Assembly (NCBI GenBank): GCA_013112715.1
Contig: JABFGB010000011.1
Span: 107,137-171,136, forward strand
From: Chloroflexota bacterium
GTDB lineage: Bacteria > Chloroflexota > Anaerolineae > Aggregatilineales > J027
DNA: 64,000 bases
Reading direction: 5' to 3'
Shown: piece after piece, positions 51,701 through 60,155 of the stretch
Position numbering within the stretch: position 1 is the first letter of the stretch
Layout: each line of letters starts with the position of its first letter
The notes under the pieces: model-generated
Databases searched by the model: none
Told to the model about the DNA's origin: nothing
Seen by the model: the letters and a program-made list of their open reading frames with translations, nothing else
Program-made: the position numbers and the translations under genes

Positions 51701-53349
51701 TCCGCAATTGGGGTGTCCCGCTCCCTAGATTGTGGCAAGTTGGGATAGACGCGCCATAATTCAACTGCCATCCCGTTAAAAGGACGTGGATAGCGGTGGA
51801 TTAGTTCCCAGCCAACATGCAGCATCGAAAGATCGGTAAAGCGTAGTTCTGGCTCGACCAACAAATACACGGTGCTTTCTTCCGCCGCTCGCTCATCTAT
51901 CAAGTTGGCGACATCTTGCATAAATTCGCCTTGCCACCCAAAGAACGGACATTCTAGCTTTACCGGGCCATGTTCGTCCAGATACAACCTGATTTGATGA
52001 CATGATCCCACTAAACCTATCACCTGTACACGTCCACTTGGTTCAGAACGGGGTAAATTTTCCACGTCGCGGGCAGCCTCCACTAGCGCGTAGCCCGAAC
52101 CAAAGTTGCCAAAATATTCCCATTGGTCGGCTTCAGGAAGATGCAGTTTGGTGGGGTCGTTCCATGTGTGGTTGATAAAGGGCAGGGGAATCCAGACCAG
52201 CCACACCAGTAGTACCGCGATGGCACCACGTTCGGGCATAGAAAAAGGCAGGCTGGGTTTTTCAATGTTGATTTTGGCAGCTTCTTGGATGGTCAAACTA
52301 ACCGCGCCACCTAAGATCACCAGTGAGGGCAACACACCGAGGGTGAGATAACGAGTGGATAAATCCGCCGCGAATACCAGTGACATGCTCCACGCCAGTA
52401 GAGTGGAGAGAATGAGATAGCTGCCTTCACGGGGGCGTTTCCACAGCACATATGCTGCCCCAACTAACGTCAAAATCCACAAAATAGAGCCGTGTAGCAC
52501 TTGGTTGGCTGTCCACAGGCTAGAGAGATTATCAATCAAGACTTGGGGGGGGGATTTTTCTTCGGCGGCTCCGTTAATCAGGTTATTGTTGACGACATTG
52601 ACGTATTTGCCTGTGATGGTGCGGTCTGCGATATGCCAGATAAACGGCAGCATTACCAGACCAAAGGTGATATAAACGGTGGTGAGTTTGCCCTGATGGA
52701 TACGCAGAGTTTGCCGGAGGCTTGCCAAATTTAATCGGATGACTCGCTGGCAGTTAAGGGTCAGGACGGCAACCAACGGCACTCCTGCCATTGGTAGACC
52801 GAGTAGTTTGGAAATGATGACCAAACCGCTCAAAGTTCCGGCCCAAATCGCCAGCGGACAACGTTTGTCACAGCTGGCACGGCGCATCATTAACAGCGAA
52901 GCCCAAATGACCAACATGCCTAATGCAGCAGTCAATCCATCGGAAAGGGCAAGGCGGTCAAAAAAAATCATGAAGGGCGAAAACGAGGCCAGCACGAGTG
53001 TTACCCATCCGCCAATCCGCCCAAATAAAAGACGGGCGGTACTGTAGGCGGCGGCAAGACCCAACAGGGCAAAGAGAGCACTAGCGGTTCGGCCTACCAA
53101 AATGGCATCTAGGCGGGCAGGGTGAAACAGGCCAATCCAATAATAACTGAGCAGCTTGCCAAGCGTCATGTTGAGATTACGATCCGTAAATTTATAAATC
53201 AGTTCAGCGCGGCGGATGTGTAGGCTTTCATCGTTAAAGGGTGGGAGGGCTTGGATGGAATGGGCACGAATGAAAAAGGCCAGCAAAATCAGCAGGGCAG
53301 TGGGGAGAATTTCTTGGGAGCGTTTCACACCAGACTCCGTTTCCACCAT
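51697..53349 (-). CDS. GT-C fold membrane glycosyltransferase (GT39/PMT_2-like), paralog 3
   Basis: 550 residues. The ATG at 53349 lies 25 bases inside the end of the GNAT gene; a GTG a few codons later is possible. The loop-1 acidic pair is in LPPFNDESLHIRRAELIYKF, then GKLLSYYWIGLFHPARLDAI and MIFFDRLALSDGLTAALGML. The C-terminal outside domain has GLVGSCHQIRLYLDEHGPVK, then LECPFFGWQGEF, and RYPRPFNGMAVELWRVYP. Closer to paralog 4 than to paralogs 1 and 2. Its stop overlaps the macrodomain start. Confidence 0.85.
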   Translation of the reverse strand: MVETESGVKRSQEILPTALLILLAFFIRAHSIQALPPFNDESLHIRRAELIYKFTDRNLNMTLGKLLSYYWIGLFHPARLDAILVGRTASALFALLGLAAAYSTARLLFGRIGGWVTLVLASFSPFMIFFDRLALSDGLTAALGMLVIWASLLMMRRASCDKRCPLAIWAGTLSGLVIISKLLGLPMAGVPLVAVLTLNCQRVIRLNLASLRQTLRIHQGKLTTVYITFGLVMLPFIWHIADRTITGKYVNVVNNNLINGAAEEKSPPQVLIDNLSSLWTANQVLHGSILWILTLVGAAYVLWKRPREGSYLILSTLLAWSMSLVFAADLSTRYLTLGVLPSLVILGGAVSLTIQEAAKINIEKPSLPFSMPERGAIAVLLVWLVWIPLPFINHTWNDPTKLHLPEADQWEYFGNFGSGYALVEAARDVENLPRSEPSGRVQVIGLVGSCHQIRLYLDEHGPVKLECPFFGWQGEFMQDVANLIDERAAEESTVYLLVEPELRFTDLSMLHVGWELIHRYPRPFNGMAVELWRVYPNLPQSRERDTPIAE

Positions 53350-54014
53350 TGATAATGCCCGGCAAGGGTAAACTCAAGTTCTTGGGCGATTTGTAGGGCC
53401 GTTGTATCGTTGGTGGGGATCACCGCCCCGGTTAAATCCCATGCGTGCTGCGTGCAGAGAACTTGTCCCGCCAAGAAGCTGTTTTTTTGATACTCCCCCT
53501 CGACCCAAATGCCACGATAATTGATGGTCTGGACGCGGGTCAATAGGGTATTTTCGGGGGGGAGTATGAGAAGGTCTATCAATAACTCCGAGCCGACCAT
53601 TAAGGCGTGTTTCTGATTTTCCAACCTATAGCCACAGCGGGCAAAGGTACGCTGACTGGCGATATTTTCAAGCTCGACCAAGCCACGGGCAAAATTCGCG
53701 CCGCGTGCCTGTCCGGTTTCGCTGCTAAGGGCAACCAACTGCGCTGCGATGCCTTTGCCCCTAAAATCGGGATGCACCGCCAACAAATCCACCTCCCAGC
53801 GCGGCAGACCTGCGGGGGTGTAGGTCATAAATCCGTCCACAAACCCTGCTGACATCCCATCTACGAAGGCAAGGTGGGTGGCGTGGTCGGGCAGGGCAAT
53901 GACTTCGGCAATATAGGCCTGACCTTTGGGCGATTCTGAAGGCCAGACCGCTTGTTTAATTGCGAAAATATGGGGCGCGTCGGCGGGCACGGCCAGACGG
54001 AATTCGATATTCAC
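53325..54014 (-). CDS. GNAT acetyltransferase with C-terminal extension
   Basis: 229 residues from GTG 54014, with GGAG 6 bases upstream. Residues 1-150 are a GNAT domain; acetyl-CoA binds at the VDLLAVHPDFRGKGIAAQLV segment (Arg/Gln-x-x-Gly-x-Gly/Ala), with NIASQRTFARCGYRLENQKH after it. The last 80 residues (RVQTINYRGIWVEGEYQKNS ... EFTLAGHYQWWKRSLV) form an additional small domain that I do not recognise. Lies between two glycosyltransferase paralogs and overlaps one by 25 bases. The acceptor is unknown; a sugar or lipid intermediate is a guess from context. Confidence 0.85.
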   Translation of the reverse strand: MNIEFRLAVPADAPHIFAIKQAVWPSESPKGQAYIAEVIALPDHATHLAFVDGMSAGFVDGFMTYTPAGLPRWEVDLLAVHPDFRGKGIAAQLVALSSETGQARGANFARGLVELENIASQRTFARCGYRLENQKHALMVGSELLIDLLILPPENTLLTRVQTINYRGIWVEGEYQKNSFLAGQVLCTQHAWDLTGAVIPTNDTTALQIAQELEFTLAGHYQWWKRSLV

Positions 54015-54024
54015 TTTGGACTCC

Positions 54025-55566
54025 TTAAGGGCTGACGCGATATAACCGCACGGTCACGCCATCATAGGGCCGTTTATAGACAGCCAATACTTCCCACGTA
54101 AACGGCAGGCTGAATAAATCCATTGGTTGGCGATCATCGGCTAAAATATACCATGCCCCATCGGTTTTGATGCGCTGTTCCCATTCGGCAAGGGTAATGG
54201 GGGCTTGTTCGATGCTCCATTTGAAATAGGGGCAGGTCAATTCGACGTTGGAATCCGCAGGCAAGTACAGTCGCAGGGTGTGACACGCTCCTACAAATCC
54301 TGCTACATGAATCGTCGAATCTTCCGATTGCAGCGGAGGTAGATTGGGCAAATCATCAGAGGTCTCTCGCAGGCCATACCCCGTCGCGGTATTTTCAAAA
54401 TATTCCCAGATGTCACGGTCAGCTAATGTCAGCTTGGTGGGGTCATTCCATCCACTAAGCAAAAATCGAATGCCCAAACCCCCCCCAACTGTGACCGATA
54501 AAACAGCCGCAAGAGTAGCAATCCGATAGATTTTTTGCGGTGATGACCGATACGTTCGCCATAAATCGTCCAATCCAACTGCGCCAATGATCAATAGAGG
54601 TGGAATGCCTAACACCAGATAACGGGTACTCGGTTGGGCGCTTGTTAAAACAATAAATCCCCAAACCGAAAAGGTGATACTAAGTAGATAAAAAATAGCT
54701 TTGGGCCGTCTGCGAATTTGCCAAAAGGTGAGGCACAAAATCAGGAACAACAGCGGCGGTGTCAGCATTGTCCAGACTGCCTCGGTATAAATGCCCAGAT
54801 TGTGGGAGATTTGCTCAAGGCGGCTCTGTGATTCGGGCACAAACAGGGTGGTCGTAACGACTTCCTGCTTATTTTCGATTTGGGCGGCTTCTTGATAGAC
54901 CACATAAAATGCTGAAGGGAGCAGGGGGACAGTAGCGGCAATCCCAATGATGACGGCCTTGTTCCATAGTTGACGTAAATTGGCTTGTCCCCATAAACGC
55001 AAGGCAAGAAAGGGCAGTATGATCCAAGGAAGGGCGATCAATTTTGCCAAGAGTGCCAAGCCGAACAATAAACCCGTGATGATGCTGTTTTTGCGCGTTG
55101 GCTGACGGGTCAATTTTAGGGAAACAATTGCCAGCGATAAGCCAAAAATCATCGTGAAGGTGTCGGAGAGGGCCATACGCTCAAAAAACAGCATAAAGGG
55201 AGATAGGGCATATAAAATGACCGCCAATAGGCCGATTGACCAGCGGTGAAATAATTGGCGGGCAAGGGTGTAGGTCAAGGCTGCTCCTAATGGCGTAAGT
55301 AAAGCAATCGCCTCCCGCGAAAGCCATGCCCCACCAACATCCTGTGGATTGAACAGGCCCAAATAATAATAAAGCAGCAGTTTGCCGGGGAGAATAGAAG
55401 CGGTGGCGTCGTTGAAGTCAAAGACCATCTGGGCGCGTAAAATATGGAGACTCTCATCCACAAAAACCGCAAGGGCCATGATTTGATGGGCGCGGCTGAA
55501 CCATAACAGCCATAACAGGCCGACCATCAGCCATAAACGACGTTTTGAAATACTCGAATGTGTCAT
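54025..55566 (-). CDS. GT-C fold membrane glycosyltransferase (GT39/PMT_2-like), paralog 4
   Basis: The start is ATG 55566 (24 codons inside the longest frame), directly before the helix LWLMVGLLWLLWFSRAHQIM. 513 residues. Family marks: LAVFVDESLHILRAQMVFDF, GKLLLYYYLGLFNPQDVGGA, MLFFERMALSDTFTMIFGLS, and C-terminal GFVGACHTLRLYLPADSNVE, LTCPYFKWS, YKRPYDGVTVRLYRV. First gene of the four-paralog run (minus strand), divergent from the glycosidase-like gene at 55702. Confidence 0.85.
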   Translation of the reverse strand: MTHSSISKRRLWLMVGLLWLLWFSRAHQIMALAVFVDESLHILRAQMVFDFNDATASILPGKLLLYYYLGLFNPQDVGGAWLSREAIALLTPLGAALTYTLARQLFHRWSIGLLAVILYALSPFMLFFERMALSDTFTMIFGLSLAIVSLKLTRQPTRKNSIITGLLFGLALLAKLIALPWIILPFLALRLWGQANLRQLWNKAVIIGIAATVPLLPSAFYVVYQEAAQIENKQEVVTTTLFVPESQSRLEQISHNLGIYTEAVWTMLTPPLLFLILCLTFWQIRRRPKAIFYLLSITFSVWGFIVLTSAQPSTRYLVLGIPPLLIIGAVGLDDLWRTYRSSPQKIYRIATLAAVLSVTVGGGLGIRFLLSGWNDPTKLTLADRDIWEYFENTATGYGLRETSDDLPNLPPLQSEDSTIHVAGFVGACHTLRLYLPADSNVELTCPYFKWSIEQAPITLAEWEQRIKTDGAWYILADDRQPMDLFSLPFTWEVLAVYKRPYDGVTVRLYRVSP

Positions 55567-55701
55567 GCAGAAGTATGTTCTCTGGTATGGATAACGGGCT
55601 GAATTGTAACAACGATTCTGGCAAGTGGTAGGTGGCAAAAGTCGGGCAAATTCTTTAGACTAGGAAATGGTCAAAAGTGGAAAAGTTATTAGGCGAGTGG
55701 A

Positions 55702-57111
55702 ATGAAACAAAAAATCACCCTTGTTCTGATCGGGCTGCTGACCCTTCTTTCTCTAATGGGGGGAATGCCGCGCCGTGTCTTCGCCACTGAACCACCTTAT
55801 GTTCAGTCTAGCGCCGCGATGATTCCAAGACCACATCTAGGTTATGGTATCCATGTCGCTCCCCATACCAGCGTTGATCTCGGCTGGGTAGATCGCTTGG
55901 GCATGGATTGGGTCAAGGTGTATACGGATACCGAAGCGGGCTACTATCGCAACAAAAAGGTGCTGTATCGCTATGACCTCATTTGGCCCGGTGACGGCAA
56001 TTGGGATGGCCTGAAATCGGGCGTCCGCGCACGGGCTTTGAAATTAGTGGATTTGGGCGTGGAAGCCGTCGAAGTTCACAATGAGCCAAACTTGCAGATG
56101 GAATGGCCGCGTGGCCCGAATGCGTGGGAATATACCCAATTGCTGCGTATTGTTTATACCGAGATTAAAGCCGTTGCCCCGCATTTGATTGTGGTTTCGG
56201 GTGGTCTTGCCCCCACGATTACCACCCCTAGCCGCGATGCCATTACTGATATTGATTTTGCCCGTGAGATGTTTGAAAACGGGGCGGGCAACTATTTTGA
56301 TGCCTTTGGGTATCACCCCTACGGCTATAATGCCCCGCCGGAAGATGCCCCCAATGCACGCACCCTCAATTTTCGACGTACCGAACTGATGCGGGAGTTG
56401 ATGCTGGAATATGATCTGGGCAGTAAACCGATGTGGCTCACTGAATTTGGGTGGTTGCGCGACCCGGCTGAAGAAGGACTCAATTGCTTGGCGAGCGACC
56501 TCTCGTTTGCTGGATTCAGTTGGATGAAAGTGTCGGGCCAAACGCAAGCGGATTATATTGCACGGGCGTTTGACTTTGCCGATAAAAATTGGGCGTGGGC
56601 TGGGCCAATGTTCCTATGGAATCTTAATTGGTCAATGTTAGGGCCGGGGGTGTTGTCGCAGTGCAACCACATGCGCTGGTTTTCAATTTTACGCTCAGAT
56701 GGGCAACCGACATTGGCATTGTACAGTGTCGCTGCTATGCCGCGTCGTCCGGTGCGGGAAATTGCCGAAATGACGTTAGTCGCCCTTGATGATATGGCCG
56801 TAGAAATTGGCTATTCGTGCCCAGCGATTATCGAAGTGGGTCAATTTCAAGTCCGCAATACAGGTTATCCGGGTACAGGGTTTGATGCAAAGATTGAACC
56901 TGCTGTCTCGCTGAGTGGGCCAGAGGTGACTGTCTCACCAGCGCTGGCTACATCGGATGATGTTGTGACCGTCTATGCCGATACGACGGGACTGACCCCC
57001 GGTATGTATGTCATTTTCATCAATGTGGAAACGGATATTGGTGGGGCGATTGTGTCGCAAAATATTCGCGGGTATGTGGTGGTGTCGGAAACATTTGCGG
57101 CTTGCCAATGA
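55702..57111 (+). CDS. Secreted glycoside hydrolase-like protein (clan GH-A TIM barrel)
   Basis: 469 residues. Signal peptide KITLVLIGLLTLLSLMGGMP. The TIM barrel (residues about 45-350) has both clan GH-A carboxylates in place: acid/base Glu128 in VEAVEVHNEPNLQMEW (Asn-Glu-Pro) and nucleophile Glu248 in SKPMWLTEFGWLRD. GYHPYG at 204-209 lies between them. The C-terminal 110 residues are a beta-sandwich (VSLSGPEVTVSPALATSDDV). GH5- or GH39-like relatives are the best guess; substrate unknown. It may act on glycans made by the divergent glycosyltransferases, which is inference. Confidence 0.82.
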   Translation: MKQKITLVLIGLLTLLSLMGGMPRRVFATEPPYVQSSAAMIPRPHLGYGIHVAPHTSVDLGWVDRLGMDWVKVYTDTEAGYYRNKKVLYRYDLIWPGDGNWDGLKSGVRARALKLVDLGVEAVEVHNEPNLQMEWPRGPNAWEYTQLLRIVYTEIKAVAPHLIVVSGGLAPTITTPSRDAITDIDFAREMFENGAGNYFDAFGYHPYGYNAPPEDAPNARTLNFRRTELMRELMLEYDLGSKPMWLTEFGWLRDPAEEGLNCLASDLSFAGFSWMKVSGQTQADYIARAFDFADKNWAWAGPMFLWNLNWSMLGPGVLSQCNHMRWFSILRSDGQPTLALYSVAAMPRRPVREIAEMTLVALDDMAVEIGYSCPAIIEVGQFQVRNTGYPGTGFDAKIEPAVSLSGPEVTVSPALATSDDVVTVYADTTGLTPGMYVIFINVETDIGGAIVSQNIRGYVVVSETFAACQ

Positions 57112-57130
57112 TAGAACGATAGGTCGGATA

Positions 57131-57163
57131 AAAAGGGACGAATTTTGTGAGGTCGTCCCTTTT
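57131..57163. terminator. Bidirectional terminator between convergent genes
   Basis: AAAAGGGACGA (57131-57141) pairs perfectly with TCGTCCCTTTT (57153-57163), 11 bp with T-runs on both strands. It lies between stops at 57111 and 57170. Confidence 0.9.
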
Positions 57164-57169
57164 GCATTG

Positions 57170-57733
57170 CTAATCGGTTTGATTGGGCTTGCCGTAGAGC
57201 CACCAGTAGGCTTCTTGGGGATAAGCATTGGCGAAACGTGCATCCCAAAAGAACTCACCTGCTTTGAAATAGCGGCGCAGAAAACCGTCTGCTTCGCTAA
57301 CCAAGCCTTTTAGTTCGGCAGGGATGGCAATGTTTTGAGCGCTGGCTTCGTTCATGAGTTCAGCCATGATAGTGCGCTTTTCGATTTGGTTACCCCAATC
57401 ACCCATCGCATCGGTGGCATCTTGGAGATAGCGCAGGGAGGTTTCGGCCCGTGATCTCAACTCTTGCAGCACCTTTTTTTCATAGTGGGTGCGCCATTCG
57501 TAGCGCATCTGCTCAAATTTTTGGCGGGTTTCGGCCAACTGAGCCTGTTGGTTTTTGTTGAGTGCCGCTTGCAGCCCTTCCAATTGATGCAGCCGAAGCA
57601 ATAGTCCTCCAACGGTCATTTTGGGCATGTTATCCCCCAAATGACCAAATAGTTCCTCTTCATAGAGGTAGGGGGTCAATGCCTCGACCATTGCCCGGAG
57701 GGTGCGGAGATTTTTTTCAATGTCGTATTTCAT
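57170..57733 (-). CDS. Hypothetical coiled-coil protein, 187 aa
   Basis: AGGAGG lies 5 bases before the ATG. The protein is almost entirely helical, rich in Leu, Glu, Gln and Arg, with a probable coiled coil at about residues 45-110 (LHQLEGLQAALNKNQQAQLA, ETRQKFEQMRYEWRTHYEKK). Aromatic residues cluster at the end (FFWDARFANAYPQEAYWWLY). No signal peptide. Second gene of a two-gene unit with the gene at 57770, 36 bases upstream. Function not recognised. Confidence 0.75.
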   Translation of the reverse strand: MKYDIEKNLRTLRAMVEALTPYLYEEELFGHLGDNMPKMTVGGLLLRLHQLEGLQAALNKNQQAQLAETRQKFEQMRYEWRTHYEKKVLQELRSRAETSLRYLQDATDAMGDWGNQIEKRTIMAELMNEASAQNIAIPAELKGLVSEADGFLRRYFKAGEFFWDARFANAYPQEAYWWLYGKPNQTD

Positions 57734-57769
57734 CGTGGCCTCCTTCAGGATGGGCCAAACGACCCATCA

Positions 57770-58174
57770 TTATGATTTACGCCGAACGTTTTTATAGGCA
57801 GGGTTGCCTTGTAGGACTTTCAGGCGTTCTTTGCCATCAGCAGCCTTTGTAAACCATTCAGTAATGCTGTTGCCATCGCCATCGGTATAGGTAACAGTGG
57901 GCTTAAAGCCAAGTACCTCAGCGCACACGGCGATTAAGCCTTCATCGGCCTTGTCGCTGCGAAGAACGAAATGTTTGCCTACTTCCCACTCCAACTCTAC
58001 TTTGATGCCCTGCCACACGCCTTCGACTTTATAGGGCGATTCGGCATGGGTGCAGGTGAAATAAACATCACTTAGGCGGTTGGCCCAAAAGGTATGTGTC
58101 ACACGTTCTGAAATAAAATAGGGGCGGCCTTTTTCTGGTTCTTTATAAAACCATGTTGTCGCGTTGGTTGCCAT
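57770..58174 (-). CDS. Hypothetical protein, 134 aa
   Basis: GGAAG lies upstream of the ATG. A compact, aromatic-rich, probably beta-strand domain (TTWFYKEPEKGRPYFISERV, THTFWANRLSDVYFTCTHAE) with Asp/Gly-rich turn (TVTYTDGDGNSITEWF) and a basic tail. No signal peptide, membrane helix or known motif. Probably co-transcribed with the coiled-coil gene that follows. Confidence 0.7.
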   Translation of the reverse strand: MATNATTWFYKEPEKGRPYFISERVTHTFWANRLSDVYFTCTHAESPYKVEGVWQGIKVELEWEVGKHFVLRSDKADEGLIAVCAEVLGFKPTVTYTDGDGNSITEWFTKAADGKERLKVLQGNPAYKNVRRKS

Positions 58175-58323
58175 TGTTTAACTTCCCTGTGTTTTAAACC
58201 CGCAGCCGGGATGATTTCAAAATCAAACGCCATTATCTTACATCAAAATCGCCTATGACCCAATTCCTTTTTCAAAATTTTGGTCGTTTCCGGTAGTCAG
58301 GAACAAAGTTATAATCAATTTCT

Positions 58324-58728
58324 ATGGACGAACGCCCCGGACTGCCCACTCATTATGGACTTAACCTAGCCGCTGGACTGATGATTCTCGTCGGTTGGGG
58401 TGGATTATTTGTTTTAGTCAGGACTGTTCTCCCCAACCCCGGCCCACGCTGGATGTTTTTTGTATTGCTCTATATGGCAGTTAGCGGCACTGTCATGCCC
58501 TTTGTGCGTTTTTTGAATAATCGGTTTGGTGGCGGCCCGCTGGTTGTACCGGATTGGGTGGTAGTGCGCCAAAGCCTCTGGATTGGCCTCTATGTGGCGA
58601 CCTGTGCATGGTTGCAAATCCCACGTGTATTATCGCTCCCTATCGCGGTATTTTTGGCGTTGGCGGTTGTCGTGATCGAAATCTTTTTGCGCCTCCGCGA
58701 ACGCGCTACCCAACTTGATGAGAACTGA
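58324..58728 (+). CDS. Small integral membrane protein, about four helices
   Basis: 134 residues. Hydrophobic segments at about 13-35 (LNLAAGLMILVGWGGLFVLV), 43-62 (MFFVLLYMAVSGTVMPFVRF), 83-98 (RQSLWIGLYVATCAWLQI) and 100-118 (VLSLPIAVFLALAVVVIEIF), then a charged C-terminus RLRERATQLDEN. No family recognised. It precedes the M24 peptidase gene by 85 bases, in which a TAAAAT -10-like box lies at about 58767-58772. Confidence 0.75.
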   Translation: MDERPGLPTHYGLNLAAGLMILVGWGGLFVLVRTVLPNPGPRWMFFVLLYMAVSGTVMPFVRFLNNRFGGGPLVVPDWVVVRQSLWIGLYVATCAWLQIPRVLSLPIAVFLALAVVVIEIFLRLRERATQLDEN

Positions 58729-58813
58729 TACTTAATGCGCCTGAACCCCCTATTTACCCTTATAGTAAAATGGATAACCAGCACTGAAATTTTTTTAATG
58801 GAGGAGTCCCCCA

Positions 58814-60052
58814 ATGAAATCTGATTTAGACCGCCTGATGACGGAACGCAACATTGACGCCCTAATTATTCCCGGTACTGAAGAACCCAATCCTTATCGT
58901 GATTATCTTGCCAATAGCATCCATGCCCATGCGACAGTGATTAAAAAGCGCGACTCGGAGGCGGTATTGATTGCGAATGGTATGGAATTGGATGAAGCCG
59001 CTAAAAGTGGGCTGAAAGTCTATAACATGACTGACTTCGGCTTGGCGGAGCTTATGCAAAAGTACAAAAGCGATCAACAAGCCATCAGCCGTGACTATTG
59101 GCGCAATATTTTGACCCAACTGGGCATCAAGGGCCGTGTGGCGTTTTATGGCGTGGGGGATGTCATGGGGACATGGAAAATGCTCAAACGCTTTGAACGC
59201 GATTATGCCGATCTGATTGAAATTGTGGAGGATGAGGACACCACTATCTTCGCGTTGGCCCGTCGTGGCAAAGATGCTGATGAAATCGCCAAACTGCGTG
59301 ATTCTGGCGAGCGTTCCAGCAAAGTCATGACTGAGACCCGCGAATGGTTGGCAGGACATAAGGCCAAAAACAATGTGATATATAAAGCGGACGGCAAACC
59401 CCTCACCATTGGCGATGTCAAACATTTTGTGCGGCTGAAACTGATGGAATATGGCCTTGAGGATTCAGGCGGGATGATTTTTGCACAGGGGCGCGATGCG
59501 GCTTTACCTCACAGTCGGGGTGAAGAAGATCAACCGCTGGAATTGGGTAAGACACTGGTGTTCGATTTGTTTCCTCGGCCCATCGGCGGTGGTTATTATC
59601 ATGACATGACCCGAACATGGTCGTTGGGATATGCCACACCAGAAGTTGAGGAGGCCCATCGCTTGGTGATGTATGCCTTTACCCAATCACTGGAGAGCCT
59701 GACAGTAGGACAGCGCACCCGCGACTTGCAGGAATTGGTGTGTGATATTTTTGAGGAACGCGGACACCCCACGCCCAAGACTAAGCCGGGTGGTAGCGAA
59801 GGGTATACCCACAGTTTGGGGCATGGCATCGGTTTGGATGTGCATGAGGCCCCGTCCATTGGTAACTATTCCCCCGATGACCACATATTTGAAAAGGGCG
59901 ATGTCATCACGATTGAACCCGGCTTGTATTACCCCGATAAAGGGTGGGGCATTCGCATTGAGGATTCGGTCTATATTGATGAATCCGGCACAGCGCATAA
60001 TTTAACCGACTGCACCTATGACTTGGTTATCCCAATTCAAAACCAGAACTAA
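58814..60052 (+). CDS. M24-family metallopeptidase (Xaa-Pro aminopeptidase-like)
   Basis: 412 residues. The N-terminal creatinase-like domain (about 1-150: LMTERNIDALIIPGTEEPNP) precedes the pita-bread catalytic domain. All five metal ligands can be placed: Asp in GKTLVFDLFPRP, Asp in GGYYHDMTRTWSLG, His in THSLGHGIGLDVHEAPS, Glu in VITIEPGLYYPDKGWG and Glu in IRIEDSVYI. GGAGG lies upstream of the ATG. Cleaves N-terminal residues before proline, or a related dipeptide; cytoplasmic. Confidence 0.92.
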   Translation: MKSDLDRLMTERNIDALIIPGTEEPNPYRDYLANSIHAHATVIKKRDSEAVLIANGMELDEAAKSGLKVYNMTDFGLAELMQKYKSDQQAISRDYWRNILTQLGIKGRVAFYGVGDVMGTWKMLKRFERDYADLIEIVEDEDTTIFALARRGKDADEIAKLRDSGERSSKVMTETREWLAGHKAKNNVIYKADGKPLTIGDVKHFVRLKLMEYGLEDSGGMIFAQGRDAALPHSRGEEDQPLELGKTLVFDLFPRPIGGGYYHDMTRTWSLGYATPEVEEAHRLVMYAFTQSLESLTVGQRTRDLQELVCDIFEERGHPTPKTKPGGSEGYTHSLGHGIGLDVHEAPSIGNYSPDDHIFEKGDVITIEPGLYYPDKGWGIRIEDSVYIDESGTAHNLTDCTYDLVIPIQNQN

Positions 60053-60081
60053 GCCACCTTTTCGCCGTGACATTTGGCATT

Positions 60082-60106
60082 AAAGCCCCACGCATGGGGC
60101 TTTTTT
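60082..60106 (+). terminator. Rho-independent terminator after the M24 peptidase gene
   Basis: AAAGCCCCA (60082-60090) pairs with TGGGGCTTT (60095-60103) around a 4-base loop, with a T-run to 60106. Confidence 0.92.
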
Positions 60107-60155
60107 GTTGGTTTTGGAGGTATCATAGGGAAGAATGAGTATGGAGTAAGAGTCT

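Noticed and set aside
46000..57000. Search for a DarT partner of the macrodomain protein
   Set aside because: All neighbouring genes are glycosyltransferases, a lipid kinase, a GNAT or a glycosidase; no ADP-ribosyltransferase-like frame was seen.
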